Shown here: positions 32,004 to 41,852 of the stretch, in pieces
How the letters are laid out: the number at the start of each line of letters is the position of its first letter
Numbering within the stretch: the first letter of the stretch is position 1
Notes under the pieces: generated by a model
What the model saw: the letters and a program-made list of their open reading frames with translations, nothing else
Database searches by the model: none
Told to the model about the DNA's origin: nothing
Assembly (NCBI RefSeq): GCF_030150155.1
Contig: NZ_JASLGR010000018.1
Span: forward strand, 94,967 to 158,966
Origin: Nocardioides sp.
GTDB lineage: Bacteria > Actinomycetota > Actinomycetes > Propionibacteriales > Nocardioidaceae
Length of the DNA: 64,000 nucleotides
Direction of reading: 5' to 3'
Translations under genes and position numbers: made by a program

Positions 32004-32273
32004 CTACACCGCCAAGCGGTCTCTGGCCTCCCCCACCCGTCGCTTCGTCTCAGCCGCCAATTCGTCGTGGCAGGGCGTTCGGTAATCGATGTTCACGATG
32101 CAGCCGAGCTTCGCGGTCCACGGCTGGTCCGGGATCGACGCAGGAAGGTCGGTCGCCGCCCACCGGACCAGGCGATCAGCCAGGAGCTTCCAGTCCGCCC
32201 GTTCGAAGTCCTTGGGGCCGATCTCCTTCAGGAGGAGACCGGTCTGAATCTGGTCGGCCTCGATGTCTACCAA
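32004..32273 (-). CDS. Hypothetical protein, possibly 5'-truncated
   Basis: This is an 89-residue frame beginning at TTG; upstream in frame a stop is reached at about 32325 without an ATG or GTG. It contains WKLLADRLVRWAATDLPASIPD and WTAKLGCIVNIDYRTPCHDELAAETKRRVGEARDRL, a plausible folded sequence with normal GC bias. It may be the C-terminal remnant of a larger gene whose start was replaced when the adjacent low-GC DNA arrived, since the GC content drops just upstream. No family is recognised. Confidence 0.45.
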   Translation of the reverse strand: MVDIEADQIQTGLLLKEIGPKDFERADWKLLADRLVRWAATDLPASIPDQPWTAKLGCIVNIDYRTPCHDELAAETKRRVGEARDRLAV

Positions 32274-32280
32274 AGTGGTC

Positions 32281-32565
32281 CTGGAATTTGAGCAAGAACT
32301 CAGTAGAGACTCAGAGGTAGCGACTCAGCCGCCGCAAGACGGCATCGGCCATGAACCCCCGCTTGTCGCGAATAATTGCGTCTCGCCGCAATAGTGCGTT
32401 TATCGCAACAGCGAAACGGATCCACAGGATCCCTGTCAGCGATCATCCGTGAATCCTTCCGGCCCATCCGCCGGCACGAACTGACAGTCTTCAAGGCGTC
32501 AGGACGTCGTGAATCGCGATATTGAGCCGCCAGCCAGCAAGGCCCTTGCGCCACACGAAGACGGA
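32281..32565. other. Gene-free stretch at the edge of the low-GC island
   Basis: No convincing gene is seen. The sequence is mid-GC and holds scattered short repeats (GGATCC twice, GGATCCACAGGATCC at about 32418-32432) and several unlikely short frames. It probably marks the left border of the imported DUF262 segment. Confidence 0.5.
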
Positions 32566-34278
32566 TCAGATGGGCTTAAGGATCGTGTTTGCAAACTCCT
32601 CAGTTCGCTTCCGAATAACTTCCGGGGTCCAGGATTCATATCCGAGCGTTCCGACGCTACGCGGATAGTCCGAAACCCGAGGCGACAGATATGTCGCCTT
32701 CTTTTCACTAAAGTCCTTGTTTTGAGCAGATGAATTCTTAGACTTGCTAAGCAGGACCAGATTTCCAACCGAATGAACCAAAGACTTTATTTCGTCGACA
32801 GTGAAGTCTGTCAACCACTGGCTCTCGGCGCGCGGATTCTGAGGCAGAATATGTTCGATAGAGCGAGGCGAGAACTCTCGCGGTTCGATCAATTCAGTCG
32901 CCTGAATCTCCGCACGAACGAGGAGATACTTCGCGAATCCAGATCCATAGAACTTACTTTCGCGACAGGCATTCTGAACTGCCTCGAGGCCCACGTCCAT
33001 TGATTCAATCACAGTCGCCGGCCGAACTGAGACGTCGATTGACTTCAGAACGCCCGTATAAGACGAATAGCGCTCATCCTTGCGAACTCCTCGAACCCAC
33101 TGATCCACAAATAGGCGTTCGAGAGCAAAGAGAAATGTCATTAAATCGGATTTTCCAAACTTGCCAGCGAAGGACAGGACACAAGCCCTCCACTCACTCG
33201 CCCGAAATTCTCCAACCATTGCATGCATTAGGGTCTTAAAGCGCGCATTATCCTCGGTGTCAGCAAGGAAGTCCCTGGCAATGAAAATCGCGTCCCAGAG
33301 ATCAACATACTCACCCAAGGAGTTAATGAAATCCGTGCCGGGCGATGGCCGACCCGGCTTGTTGTAGATGCGGGTCTCGAACTCATGCAGAAGGTCGCCC
33401 TCCGGCTTCTCTTGCACATAAATCAATCGAAGCGCAGCGAAAAGGGCCTCGAAATCACGCTCTCCCAGTGCCTCTTCATACCCCTCCCACTTACGTGCAT
33501 ACTCCTCCCGCAAATCATCATGCGAGATTTCACTCGGGCTAAGATTAATTGCCTTCAAGACATCGATCCGACGGAGCTGTTTTCCTCGGTCATTGACCAC
33601 TGTAAATAGCCGAAAGGCGTCATCAAAACTGCTCGCAGCAAGGTAAATTACCACGACGTGCTGAACAATGAATTCGATGAGACCTCGGAGGTAGTCCTGA
33701 GATTGACCCACGAGTGCATCCCGGAATATGGATACGGCGTCTCGATATCGGCGAGCAGTCGCATCCAGCGGCAGAATTTCGATCTCCGAATCAAGCGTGC
33801 CGCGCGATCGCACCACAATTCGTTCATACGGGCCAGAGTCGCGAACTGAGAGTCGTGGCCTAGATGGAATTCCCTGGAACTTCTTCTCTGGCTGCACGAG
33901 TAGGTCCTGAACCTCGTCCGCATCGGACTCGAGTAGATCCCTCAGGCATGCTAGCAGTATTGAAAGAGCCGTGAGGCGCTGCTGGCCGTCAACGATATCG
34001 AAGGACTCCGGAGCAGTCTCATGTAGCACAAGAGTTCCCAAAAAATAATCGGTATCTCTCTTGGCTGCCATCAAGTCGTCTATCAGATCCGAGAGCTGGT
34101 CTCGATCCCACGAGAATGGACGTTGATAATTCGGGACAGAAAAGAAGAACCCTTCAGCAAAGAGTTTTCCAATGCGAACCGTGTCACTATTGAGATTGAC
34201 CACAGCCCCTCGCTTCACTTTTCGAGATTCACCCTGTTGCGACAGTCGAATCGACATGAATTTCCGCAGATATTGCAT
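32566..34278 (-). CDS. DUF262/DUF1524 protein, GmrSD-type putative restriction or anti-phage nuclease
   Basis: This protein is 570 residues from ATG 34278, which has GAGGAG nine bases upstream; longer in-frame starts lack a ribosome site. The N-terminal DUF262 domain has VPNYQRPFSWDRDQL (about 48-62) and DIVDGQQRLTAL (about 94-105), the conserved Q-R and D-G-Q-Q-R motifs of this ParB/Srx-like NTPase fold. The C-terminal DUF1524 HNH-like nuclease has SIEHILPQNP (about 473-482) and GNLVLLSKSKNSSAQNKDF. This S-plus-D arrangement is that of GmrSD type IV enzymes that attack modified phage DNA. GC content is far below the neighbours (near 50%), with A/T-rich third codon positions, indicating recent transfer. 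Confidence 0.9.
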   Translation of the reverse strand: MQYLRKFMSIRLSQQGESRKVKRGAVVNLNSDTVRIGKLFAEGFFFSVPNYQRPFSWDRDQLSDLIDDLMAAKRDTDYFLGTLVLHETAPESFDIVDGQQRLTALSILLACLRDLLESDADEVQDLLVQPEKKFQGIPSRPRLSVRDSGPYERIVVRSRGTLDSEIEILPLDATARRYRDAVSIFRDALVGQSQDYLRGLIEFIVQHVVVIYLAASSFDDAFRLFTVVNDRGKQLRRIDVLKAINLSPSEISHDDLREEYARKWEGYEEALGERDFEALFAALRLIYVQEKPEGDLLHEFETRIYNKPGRPSPGTDFINSLGEYVDLWDAIFIARDFLADTEDNARFKTLMHAMVGEFRASEWRACVLSFAGKFGKSDLMTFLFALERLFVDQWVRGVRKDERYSSYTGVLKSIDVSVRPATVIESMDVGLEAVQNACRESKFYGSGFAKYLLVRAEIQATELIEPREFSPRSIEHILPQNPRAESQWLTDFTVDEIKSLVHSVGNLVLLSKSKNSSAQNKDFSEKKATYLSPRVSDYPRSVGTLGYESWTPEVIRKRTEEFANTILKPI

Positions 34279-34411
34279 GTCGAGACACTCCTCGACGACT
34301 GGCCTGGAGCGCTCGCAACACTTCGCGGCGATCCGTAAGCTCTCACCCACCCTCAACCTTATAGGCCCACTGCCGGTCAAGGGTACTGCGAGGCAAGAAA
34401 TCGCCCATGAC

Positions 34412-35485
34412 TCAGACGTTGAAGCGGAACTCCACCACGTCGCCGTCCTGCATCACGTAGTCCTTGCCCTCCATCCGCACCTTGCCCACCTCGCGGGCCT
34501 TGGCGACGGAGCCGGCAGCCATCAGGTCGTCGAAGGAGACGATCTCGGCCTTGATGAAGCCCTTCTGGAAGTCGGTGTGGATCACACCGGCAGCCTCGGG
34601 GGCGGTGGCGCCCTGCGGGATCTCCCAGGCGCGGACCTCCTTGGGCCCGGCGGTGAGGTAGGTCTGCAGGCCGAGGGTGGCGAAGCCGACGCGGGCGAGC
34701 TGGTGCAGGCCGGACTCGGAGATGCCGAGGTCGTTGAGCATCTCCAGGGCCTCCTCGTCGGTCATCTCGATCAGCTCGGACTCGATCTTGGCGTCGAGGA
34801 AGATCGCCTCGGCCGGGGCGACGATCTCGCGCATCTGGGCCTTGAGGTCCTCGTCGGCCAGCTCGTCGGTGTCGCAGTTGAAGACGTAGATGAACGGCTT
34901 CGCGGTCAGCAGGGTGAGCTCGCGGATCAGCTCGCGGTCGATCTTCGTCGCCGAGATCGGCGAACCGGCCTCCAGCGCGTCCTTGGCCTCCTTGACCGCG
35001 GCGAGCTTGGGGGCGGTCTCCTTCTTGATCCGCGCCTCCTTCTCCAGGCGCGGCAGGGCCTTGTCCACGGTCTCCAGGTCGGCCAGGATCAGCTCCGTCT
35101 GGATCGTCGAAATATCCGACGCCGGGTTGACGTCGCCGTCGACGTGGGTGACGTCCTCGTCGCGGAAGACGCGGGTGACCTGGCAGATCGCGTCGCCCTC
35201 ACGGATGTTGGCGAGGAACTTGTTGCCCAGGCCCTCACCGGCCGATGCGCCGCGCACGATGCCGGCGATGTCGACGAACTGGACGGTCGCCGGGAGCAGC
35301 TTCTCCGAGCCGTAGATCGTGGCGAGCTTCGCCAGCCGCTCGTCCGGCACACCGACGACGCCGACGTTGGGCTCGATCGTGGCGAACGGGTAGTTCGCCG
35401 CGAGCACGTTGTTCTTGGTCAGCGCGTTGAAGAGCGTCGACTTGCCCGCGTTGGGGAGACCGACGATTCCGATGGTGAGAGCCAC
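34412..35485 (-). CDS. ychF: Redox-regulated ATPase YchF (Obg-related)
   Basis: This protein is 357 residues from GTG 35485, preceded by TAAACT eight bases upstream; an in-frame codon at 35539 adds 18 unconserved residues. It carries G1 GLPNAGKSTLFNAL, the G3-like DIAG, and N-C-D-T in place of the GTP-specific N-K-x-D, which is why YchF prefers ATP. The C-terminal TGS-like domain (FQKGFIKAEIVSFDDL, GKDYVMQDGDVVEFRFNV) is complete. It binds ribosomes and affects translation and oxidative-stress response. It lies at the right edge of the low-GC island and seems intact. Confidence 0.96.
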   Translation of the reverse strand: MALTIGIVGLPNAGKSTLFNALTKNNVLAANYPFATIEPNVGVVGVPDERLAKLATIYGSEKLLPATVQFVDIAGIVRGASAGEGLGNKFLANIREGDAICQVTRVFRDEDVTHVDGDVNPASDISTIQTELILADLETVDKALPRLEKEARIKKETAPKLAAVKEAKDALEAGSPISATKIDRELIRELTLLTAKPFIYVFNCDTDELADEDLKAQMREIVAPAEAIFLDAKIESELIEMTDEEALEMLNDLGISESGLHQLARVGFATLGLQTYLTAGPKEVRAWEIPQGATAPEAAGVIHTDFQKGFIKAEIVSFDDLMAAGSVAKAREVGKVRMEGKDYVMQDGDVVEFRFNV

Positions 35486-35549
35486 GAGGGTTGAGTTTAT
35501 GGGCCCGTACGTCGGCCCGGGGAATCCTCCGTGTGCCACGCTCTGTCAG

Positions 35550-36065
35550 GTGAGGACCGACAACAGCCCCACCCTGCGTCAGCCCACCCGCCCGGTGAGC
35601 CACCTCGCCCCGCGTCTGTGGCGGCTGGTCGCCCTGCTGCTGGCGGTTCCGGTCTGGGTGCTGGGCGTGCTCGCACTGGTGCTCGGGCTGCGCGCCGAGG
35701 CCGCCGGATGGCACTGGGGCCTCACCGTGGTCGGCGTACTCGCGTTGCTCGCCCCACTGCCGTGGCTGACGCTCATCCCGGTGCTGCGCTACCGGGTGCA
35801 CCGCTGGGACGTCACCGACCTGGCGCTGCACGTCCGGCACGGCTGGCTGATCCGCACCGACGAGATCGTGCCGCTGTCACGGATCCAGACCGTGGACTCG
35901 GTGCAGGGGCCGTTGATGCAGCACTACGGGCTGCGCACGGTGACGGTGAAGACGGCCTCCTCGGCCGGCCACGTCGAGATCGCCCAGCTCGACGACCCGG
36001 TCGCCCGGGAGGTGGTCGCCCACCTGGTGGCGATCACCGCGGCGACCCCGGAGGACGCTACGTGA
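35550..36065 (+). CDS. PH-domain membrane protein, YdbS-like
   Basis: This 171-residue protein has two N-terminal helices (VALLLAVPVWVLGVLALVLG and GLTVVGVLALLAPLPWLTLI) and a bacterial PH (bPH2) domain at about 80-165: YRVHRWDVTDLALHVRHGWLIRTDEIVPLSRIQTVDS. The start is taken as GTG 35550; the frame is open further upstream, antisense to ychF. It overlaps the following YdbT-like gene by GTGA, as the YdbS/YdbT pair commonly does. The role is unknown; pairs like this have been linked to lantibiotic and envelope stress in Bacillus. Confidence 0.87.
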   Translation: MRTDNSPTLRQPTRPVSHLAPRLWRLVALLLAVPVWVLGVLALVLGLRAEAAGWHWGLTVVGVLALLAPLPWLTLIPVLRYRVHRWDVTDLALHVRHGWLIRTDEIVPLSRIQTVDSVQGPLMQHYGLRTVTVKTASSAGHVEIAQLDDPVAREVVAHLVAITAATPEDAT

Positions 36066-37540
36066 GGCTCTTCGCCCCGAGCGTGGATCCTGACGGCTGG
36101 CGCTCGCTGGACAAGCGCACCCTGCTGACCGACCCGATCAAGGTGCTGCGCAACTTCGCCGTCCCCGCCCTGGTCGGCATGATCGGGATCGCCTCCACCG
36201 GCGGCGGCTGGGGCGCCCTGTTCGTGCTGCCGTTCGCTCTGGCCGGCTCCGCGTTCTTGGGGGCGATCCCGTGGCTGACGACGAGCTACCGGATCACCGC
36301 GACCCACGTCGAGATCCGCTCAGGCGTGTTCAACCGGCGCACCCTGACCGCACGTCTGGATCGGGTCCGCAGCGTCGACCTGGAGGCGCAGCTGATCCAA
36401 CGCCTGCTCGGCATCACCACGGTCAAGATCGGCACCGGAGTCGACGAGGGCCAGGTCGAGCTCGACTCGCTGTCGCAGGCCGGCGCCGAGGAGCTCCGCC
36501 GCTCCCTGCTCCACCGCTCCCACACCACCGCGGACCCGACCCCCGCCGCCCCGGCCCCGATCGCCCACATGGAGTGGTCCTGGCTCCGCTTCGCCCCGCT
36601 CAACCTGGTCAACCTCGCCCTGCTGGGCGGCACCCTCGCCGCCCTGGCCGGCCAGCTCCAGGGCGACCTGCGCTCGGTGATCAACCGCGACACCGTCAGC
36701 AACGTGCTCAGCCACGGCGCGCTGTGGCTGGCGATCGTGGTCGTGCTCGCGATCGCCGTCGGCTGGACCGTGGTCGCGTGCCTCGGCTACGCGCTGCGCT
36801 GGTTCGGGCTCAGCGTCACCCGCGAGCAAGGCAAGGACGGCCCGACGCTGCGGCGCCACTCCGGGCTCTTCACCACCCAGTCGATCACCGTCGACGAGTC
36901 GAAGGTCCGCGGCATCTGCCTGCGCCGCCAGCTCCTGATCCGGGCTGCGGGCGGGGCCGAGCTGTCGCTGCTCACCATCGGCCTCAAGGACGACACCCCG
37001 GCCCTCCTCCCGGCCGCTCCCCTGCCCGTCGTACGTCGACTCGGAGCGAACGTGCTCGCCGACGACGCCCCGCTCGTGGCCCCGCTGAGGCCCCACGGCC
37101 CCAAGCCGCTGTGGCGCTACCTGCGCTGGGCGGTGGTGAAGGCGGCCGTGGTCGCGGTGGTGCTGGCGGTGCCGGTCTGGGCGTTCGACTCGTCCTGGGC
37201 GGTGGTGGCGGTGCCGACCGTGGTCGTGCTGGCCTGTCTGACGCTGAGCGCGATCGGCCGGGCGCGGGCGCTGGGCCACACCCAGACCGAGCACCATCTG
37301 GTGGCGCGCTCGGGGTTCCTGGTCGAGGACCTGGTCGCCCTCGAGCTGGACGGGATCGTCGGCTGGCGGCTGCGCCAGACCCCGTTCGACCGCCGGCTCG
37401 GACTGGCCCGGCTGACCGCGACGACGGCCGCGGGCAAGGAGAAGGTCGTCATCCACGACGTACCGCTGGGCGCAGCGATCACGCTGGCGGCCGGGGCGAC
37501 CCCGACCCTGGTGGAGCCGTTCCTCACCCCAGCTCGGTGA
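36062..37540 (+). CDS. PH-domain membrane protein, YdbT-like
   Basis: This 492-residue protein has three bPH2 repeats separated by pairs of transmembrane helices. Repeat starts are visible as YRITATHVEIRSGVFNRRTLTARLDRVRSVDLEAQ, LRRHSGLFTTQSITVDESKVRGICL and LVARSGFLVEDLVALELDGIVGWRLRQ. The layout is that of YdbT, partner of YdbS. The GTG start overlaps the previous stop. It ends convergently with a 17-bp overlap on the 132-residue hypothetical gene. Confidence 0.87.
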   Translation: MRLFAPSVDPDGWRSLDKRTLLTDPIKVLRNFAVPALVGMIGIASTGGGWGALFVLPFALAGSAFLGAIPWLTTSYRITATHVEIRSGVFNRRTLTARLDRVRSVDLEAQLIQRLLGITTVKIGTGVDEGQVELDSLSQAGAEELRRSLLHRSHTTADPTPAAPAPIAHMEWSWLRFAPLNLVNLALLGGTLAALAGQLQGDLRSVINRDTVSNVLSHGALWLAIVVVLAIAVGWTVVACLGYALRWFGLSVTREQGKDGPTLRRHSGLFTTQSITVDESKVRGICLRRQLLIRAAGGAELSLLTIGLKDDTPALLPAAPLPVVRRLGANVLADDAPLVAPLRPHGPKPLWRYLRWAVVKAAVVAVVLAVPVWAFDSSWAVVAVPTVVVLACLTLSAIGRARALGHTQTEHHLVARSGFLVEDLVALELDGIVGWRLRQTPFDRRLGLARLTATTAAGKEKVVIHDVPLGAAITLAAGATPTLVEPFLTPAR

Positions 37541-37922
37541 TCGCCCCCGAGCGCAGCACGAAGAGCCGCACGCCCAGCTCGCGGGCGGCGATGAAGGTCC
37601 ACGAGCGCGGCTTGAACGCCTCGGCCGTGGTCTCGCTGAGCAGCAGGCCGATGGTGGCGCCGGGGAACTCACGCTCGCGCAGCCACTGCATCTTGAACAG
37701 GTCGGCGAGGGTCTTGTTGCGCTGCTGGGACGTGTAGGCACCCTGGTTGAGCACCGCCTGGATCAGGAACGTCCCTTCAGGGTCGACCCCTTCGAGCTCG
37801 ACGTTGGTGCCCGGCGCGATCTCCAACGCCCGGGGACGCAGCCGCACCCCGAGGTGGTCCGACAGGGCGAGCAGCCCCGCCCGCTCAGCGGAGTCGGGGC
37901 CGAGGCGACGCCATTCGTTCAT
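37524..37922 (-). CDS. Conserved hypothetical protein, last gene of the RutA-like operon
   Basis: This 132-residue protein overlaps the RutA-like gene by ATGA, so it is translated with it. The middle reads LEIAPGTNVELEGVDPEGTFLIQAVLNQGAYTSQQRNKTLADLF, an acidic residue, E-x-E and then a conserved Q-x-x-x-x-x-L-A-D-x-F-K stretch, somewhat like a PD-(D/E)xK core. I do not recognise a family with certainty. The C-terminal half (FKPRSWTFIAARELGVRLFVLRSGAI) looks like a beta-alpha-beta continuation. Its operon place hints at an accessory role, but it could be unrelated to the transporter. Confidence 0.7.
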   Translation of the reverse strand: MNEWRRLGPDSAERAGLLALSDHLGVRLRPRALEIAPGTNVELEGVDPEGTFLIQAVLNQGAYTSQQRNKTLADLFKMQWLREREFPGATIGLLLSETTAEAFKPRSWTFIAARELGVRLFVLRSGAITELG

Positions 37923-38956
37923 GCCCTCAACTGTGGCAGAACGGTCCGGCCGAACAGCGGCAGGTCACTGAGGTAGTCGGGGAAGATCAGCATCAGCCCG
38001 TCGAGGTCGGCCGCGGCGACCAGCCGTCGGATCTCGGCGGCGACGGTGTCGGCCGCCCCGGCGACGTACGGCACCTGGAAGGCCTTCTCCCCCGTCGCGT
38101 CCTCGACCCAGGAGCGGGCCCAGTCCTCGGGGATGCCCCAGGCCAGGCTCATGTTGAGCAGCGCCTCGCGGTCCAGGCCTTCGCCGTACGCCGACACGCG
38201 GGCCTGCGCTGCGGCATCGGTCTCGCCCTGGACGACGGTGAGCATCGCGTAGGTCTTGCAGGTCCGGCCGAGCTCGGCGGCGCGGGCGTGGACGCGCCGG
38301 GACTTGTCGGCCATCTCCTCGAAGGAGTCGGCGCCGAGGAAGGCACCGTCGGCCCAGGTGGCCTGGAACTCGATGGCCTCGTCCGAGGCGCCGGCGTTGA
38401 TGATCGTCGGACGCGGGCTCGGGTGGGGGCGTGACTCGGCGCGGTCCAGGGTGAAGAACTCCGAGTCCATCGACACCTCCTCGGCCGCCCAGAGCCGGGT
38501 GACCGCCTCGGTCCACTCCGCCGTCATCCGGTAGCGATCGGCCTTGGACAGCTCGCTCCACAGCCCCATCTGCTGGAACTCGTCGGCGTAGGAGCCGTTG
38601 ACCACGTTCATCCCGGCTCGGCCCCCGGAGACCTGCTGGAGGGTGGTGTACATCTTCGCCGCCACCACCGGGTGGTGCAGGTTGGCGTGCATCGTCGCCC
38701 AGATCCTGACCGTGGAGGTGCACTCGGCGAGGGCTGCCATCAGGGTCATCGACTCCAGGGTCTCGCCCCAGTGGTCGGTGCTGCCGCCGAACCCCTTCCA
38801 CTTCGCCATCGACATGATGAAGTCGAGTCCGGCCTGCTCCGCATCGACCGCGACCTGCCTGTTGTAGGCATAGGTCGCCTCCGGGTGCGGGGCCGTGGTG
38901 GAGACCAACCAGCCGCCGTTGCCGATCGGCAGGAAGACGCCGTACTCGGTCTCCAC
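37919..38956 (-). CDS. RutA-like flavin-dependent monooxygenase (LLM class)
   Basis: This protein is 345 residues from GTG 38956, chosen because AAGGAGAG lies six bases upstream; an in-frame ATG-ATG at 38974 lacks such a site. It follows E. coli RutA closely: YGVFLPIGNGGWLVSTTAPH, DFIMSMAKWKGFGG, TLESMTLMAAL, SGGRAGMNVVNGSYADEFQQMG and LMLIFPDYLSDL-LFGRTVLP. RutA opens the uracil ring using FMN and O2. The upstream genes encode an importer, suggesting uptake and oxidation of a pyrimidine-like or other heterocyclic compound; other Rut genes (RutB-F) are not present, so the exact substrate is open. Confidence 0.83.
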   Translation of the reverse strand: METEYGVFLPIGNGGWLVSTTAPHPEATYAYNRQVAVDAEQAGLDFIMSMAKWKGFGGSTDHWGETLESMTLMAALAECTSTVRIWATMHANLHHPVVAAKMYTTLQQVSGGRAGMNVVNGSYADEFQQMGLWSELSKADRYRMTAEWTEAVTRLWAAEEVSMDSEFFTLDRAESRPHPSPRPTIINAGASDEAIEFQATWADGAFLGADSFEEMADKSRRVHARAAELGRTCKTYAMLTVVQGETDAAAQARVSAYGEGLDREALLNMSLAWGIPEDWARSWVEDATGEKAFQVPYVAGAADTVAAEIRRLVAAADLDGLMLIFPDYLSDLPLFGRTVLPQLRA

Positions 38957-38990
38957 CTGACTCTCCTTCATCATGTCGTCGACGGGCCGC

Positions 38991-40115
38991 TTACGGAGCC
39001 GGCCAGATCACCTTGTTGTCGTCGCCGACGACCTTGTTCGCGTAGTCGTTGTCGAACCAGGTCTGGGCGGTGGTCGGGTCGATCTTCGAGCCGGCGTAGG
39101 TGTTGACGTCGCCGACCAGCGAGGTCACGTTGGCCAGGTCGATCGAGCCGAACTTGCCCGGCAGCGGGTTGTCGGCCACCAGGGTGGACTCGGTGGTCCA
39201 CACGGCGGTCTCGTGGGCCTTGTCGTCGTTCGGGTCGGCCTGCTGCTTCTGCTGCAGGTCGATGCACTCGGCGATGTGGGCCGGCTCGGCGCAGTACTGG
39301 AACGCCTTGAAGGTCGCCCGGAGGAAGTCCTCCAGCGCCTCGGGGTGGGCCGCAGCCCAGTCGGCGTTGGCCGCGATCGCCCCGACGGAGCCCGCGACGC
39401 CGTAGTCCTTCGGCTCCCAGACCGTGACCTTGGTGCCCTTGTCCTTGAGCAGGTTCGGCTCGTTGGAGATGAAGCCGGTCAGACCCTGGACCTGTCCGCG
39501 GGTCAGGATCGTCGGGTCGTAGCCGACCTTGACCTGCTTGACCTTGCTCATGTCGACGCCGGCCTTGTCCAGCATCGCCGAGACCGACACCGGCACCCAG
39601 CCCTTGTAGCCCAGGGTCTTGCCCTGCAGCTGGGTGAGGTCGGTGATCGAGGGCATCGTCATCAGCACGTCGAGGCCGGCGTTGGAGTACGACGACACGC
39701 CGAGCACCTTCGGCGTACCGCCATTGGCGATCGTGGAGGCGTTCGAGGTCAGCACGTCCTGCTCGGAGAGCGGACCGATCTGGACCTTGCCGCTCTGCAC
39801 AAGCTTGGCGTTGACAGTGGTGTCCCCCTGCCCGGGCTGGAGGTCGACGTTGAGGCAGAGATCCTTGTAGTAGCCCAGCTTGTCGGCGGCGATGACCTCG
39901 AGGATCGAGGCTGAGGCCTGCCAGTAATAGCCGGACATGTAGGTGATCTTGCCTGCGGCTTCGTTGGTCTTGCAGCGCGCTGCCGAGATGGCACCGGAGC
40001 TGCCGGGGGACGCCGAACTCTTGTCGTCACTTCCACCACAGGCGGAAAGCGAAGCAACGAGTACAGCGGCTCCCAGGGCAGCCACGGTGTGGCGCAGTCG
40101 GGTGCGGATGAACAT
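38991..40115 (-). CDS. ABC transporter substrate-binding lipoprotein, NMT1/THI5-like
   Basis: This 374-residue lipoprotein has signal peptide VAALGAAVLVASLSACGG (lipidated Cys26) and a Ser-rich linker. The mature part has the NMT1/THI5/SsuA fold: EVIAADKLGYYKDLCLNVDLQPGQGDTTVNAKLVQSGKVQIG, then LQGKTLGYKGW. Family members bind thiamine pyrimidines, sulfonates, nitrate or related small molecules. AAGGAG precedes the ATG. Placement just before the RutA-like gene suggests a pyrimidine or other N-heterocycle ligand. Confidence 0.88.
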   Translation of the reverse strand: MFIRTRLRHTVAALGAAVLVASLSACGGSDDKSSASPGSSGAISAARCKTNEAAGKITYMSGYYWQASASILEVIAADKLGYYKDLCLNVDLQPGQGDTTVNAKLVQSGKVQIGPLSEQDVLTSNASTIANGGTPKVLGVSSYSNAGLDVLMTMPSITDLTQLQGKTLGYKGWVPVSVSAMLDKAGVDMSKVKQVKVGYDPTILTRGQVQGLTGFISNEPNLLKDKGTKVTVWEPKDYGVAGSVGAIAANADWAAAHPEALEDFLRATFKAFQYCAEPAHIAECIDLQQKQQADPNDDKAHETAVWTTESTLVADNPLPGKFGSIDLANVTSLVGDVNTYAGSKIDPTTAQTWFDNDYANKVVGDDNKVIWPAP

Positions 40116-40152
40116 TCGTTTCTCCTTGTTGGGCCCCCGGGCGGGGGCTTTC

Positions 40153-40937
40153 TTAGGTGTTCTGTCTGGACTCCTGCCAGTGCAGAACCCTGCGTTCGAC
40201 GATGGTGACGAACAGCAGGAGGAGTGAGCCCATCATCGCGAGGACGAAGATGGCGGCCCACACCGTGGACAGGTGGTTCATGGAGGTGGCCACCTGGATC
40301 GTGGTGCCGAGGCCTGCGGCGGAGCCTGCGGCGTTGAGCTCGGCGACGACGGCGCCGATGATCGAGAGCGGGAAGACGATCTGGAGCGCGGCGAAGACGT
40401 AGGGCAGGGAGCCGGGGATGCGCAGGTAGCGCAGCACCTCCCAGCGTGAGGCGTTCACCGACTCATAGACCTGCAGCACCTGCTTGGGCACGGTCCGCAG
40501 CCCGGCGGCGGTGTTGATCAGGATCGGGAAGAAGCAGATCAGGCTGGTCAGGATCAGCTTGGGCGCCGGCCCGAACCCGAAGGCCACCACCAGCGCCGGG
40601 GCGATCGCGACCAGCGGGGTCACGTTGAGCACGACCGCGACCGGCATGATCGCGCGCCGGGCCAGGGGCAGCTCGGAGATCAGGATGGCCAGCGCGAACG
40701 CCACCACGAACCCGATCCCGAGCCCGGCCAGGGCCTCGCGCAACGTCACCCAGGCCTGCTCCAGGAAGTACGTCGGCTGGTCGCGCAGCTGGCTGCCGAT
40801 GTCGCTCAACGGCGCCAGCAGATAGGGCCACTGCCCGGCGGCCCAGTGCCACACGAACCCCAGCACGACGGCCATCACGACGCCCGGACCCCAGATCGCG
40901 GGGCTGAGGAAGCTCAGCCGACGACGTACCGACGTCC

Positions 40938-40941
<4 letters not shown>
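40153..40941 (-). CDS. ABC transporter permease, SsuC/TauC-like
   Basis: This 262-residue permease of the BPD_transp_1 type has about six helices. The ATPase-coupling loop is seen as YESVNASRWEVLRYLRIPGSLPYVFAALQI (E-A-A-x-x-x-G type). It forms the membrane part of the NMT1-like importer. It overlaps the ATPase gene by ATGA upstream and lies 37 bp before the lipoprotein gene. Confidence 0.9.
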
Positions 40942-41774
<833 letters not shown>

Positions 41775-41852
41775 TCTTCCCCACGGGTAGGACAGAACCG
41801 ACTTCTCGGTCCGGTCCGTGGTCCTGTCGGGGCGGGTCGCTAGCCTGGGCGC

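Noticed and set aside
32281..32565. tRNA or attachment site at the low-GC island edge
   Set aside because: No tRNA-like arms and no direct repeats shared with the right border near 34380-34411 were found.
32300..32768. Short open frames on both strands around the left edge of the island
   Set aside because: They lack ribosome sites and family resemblance, and overlap the 3' end of the DUF262 gene or gene-free sequence.
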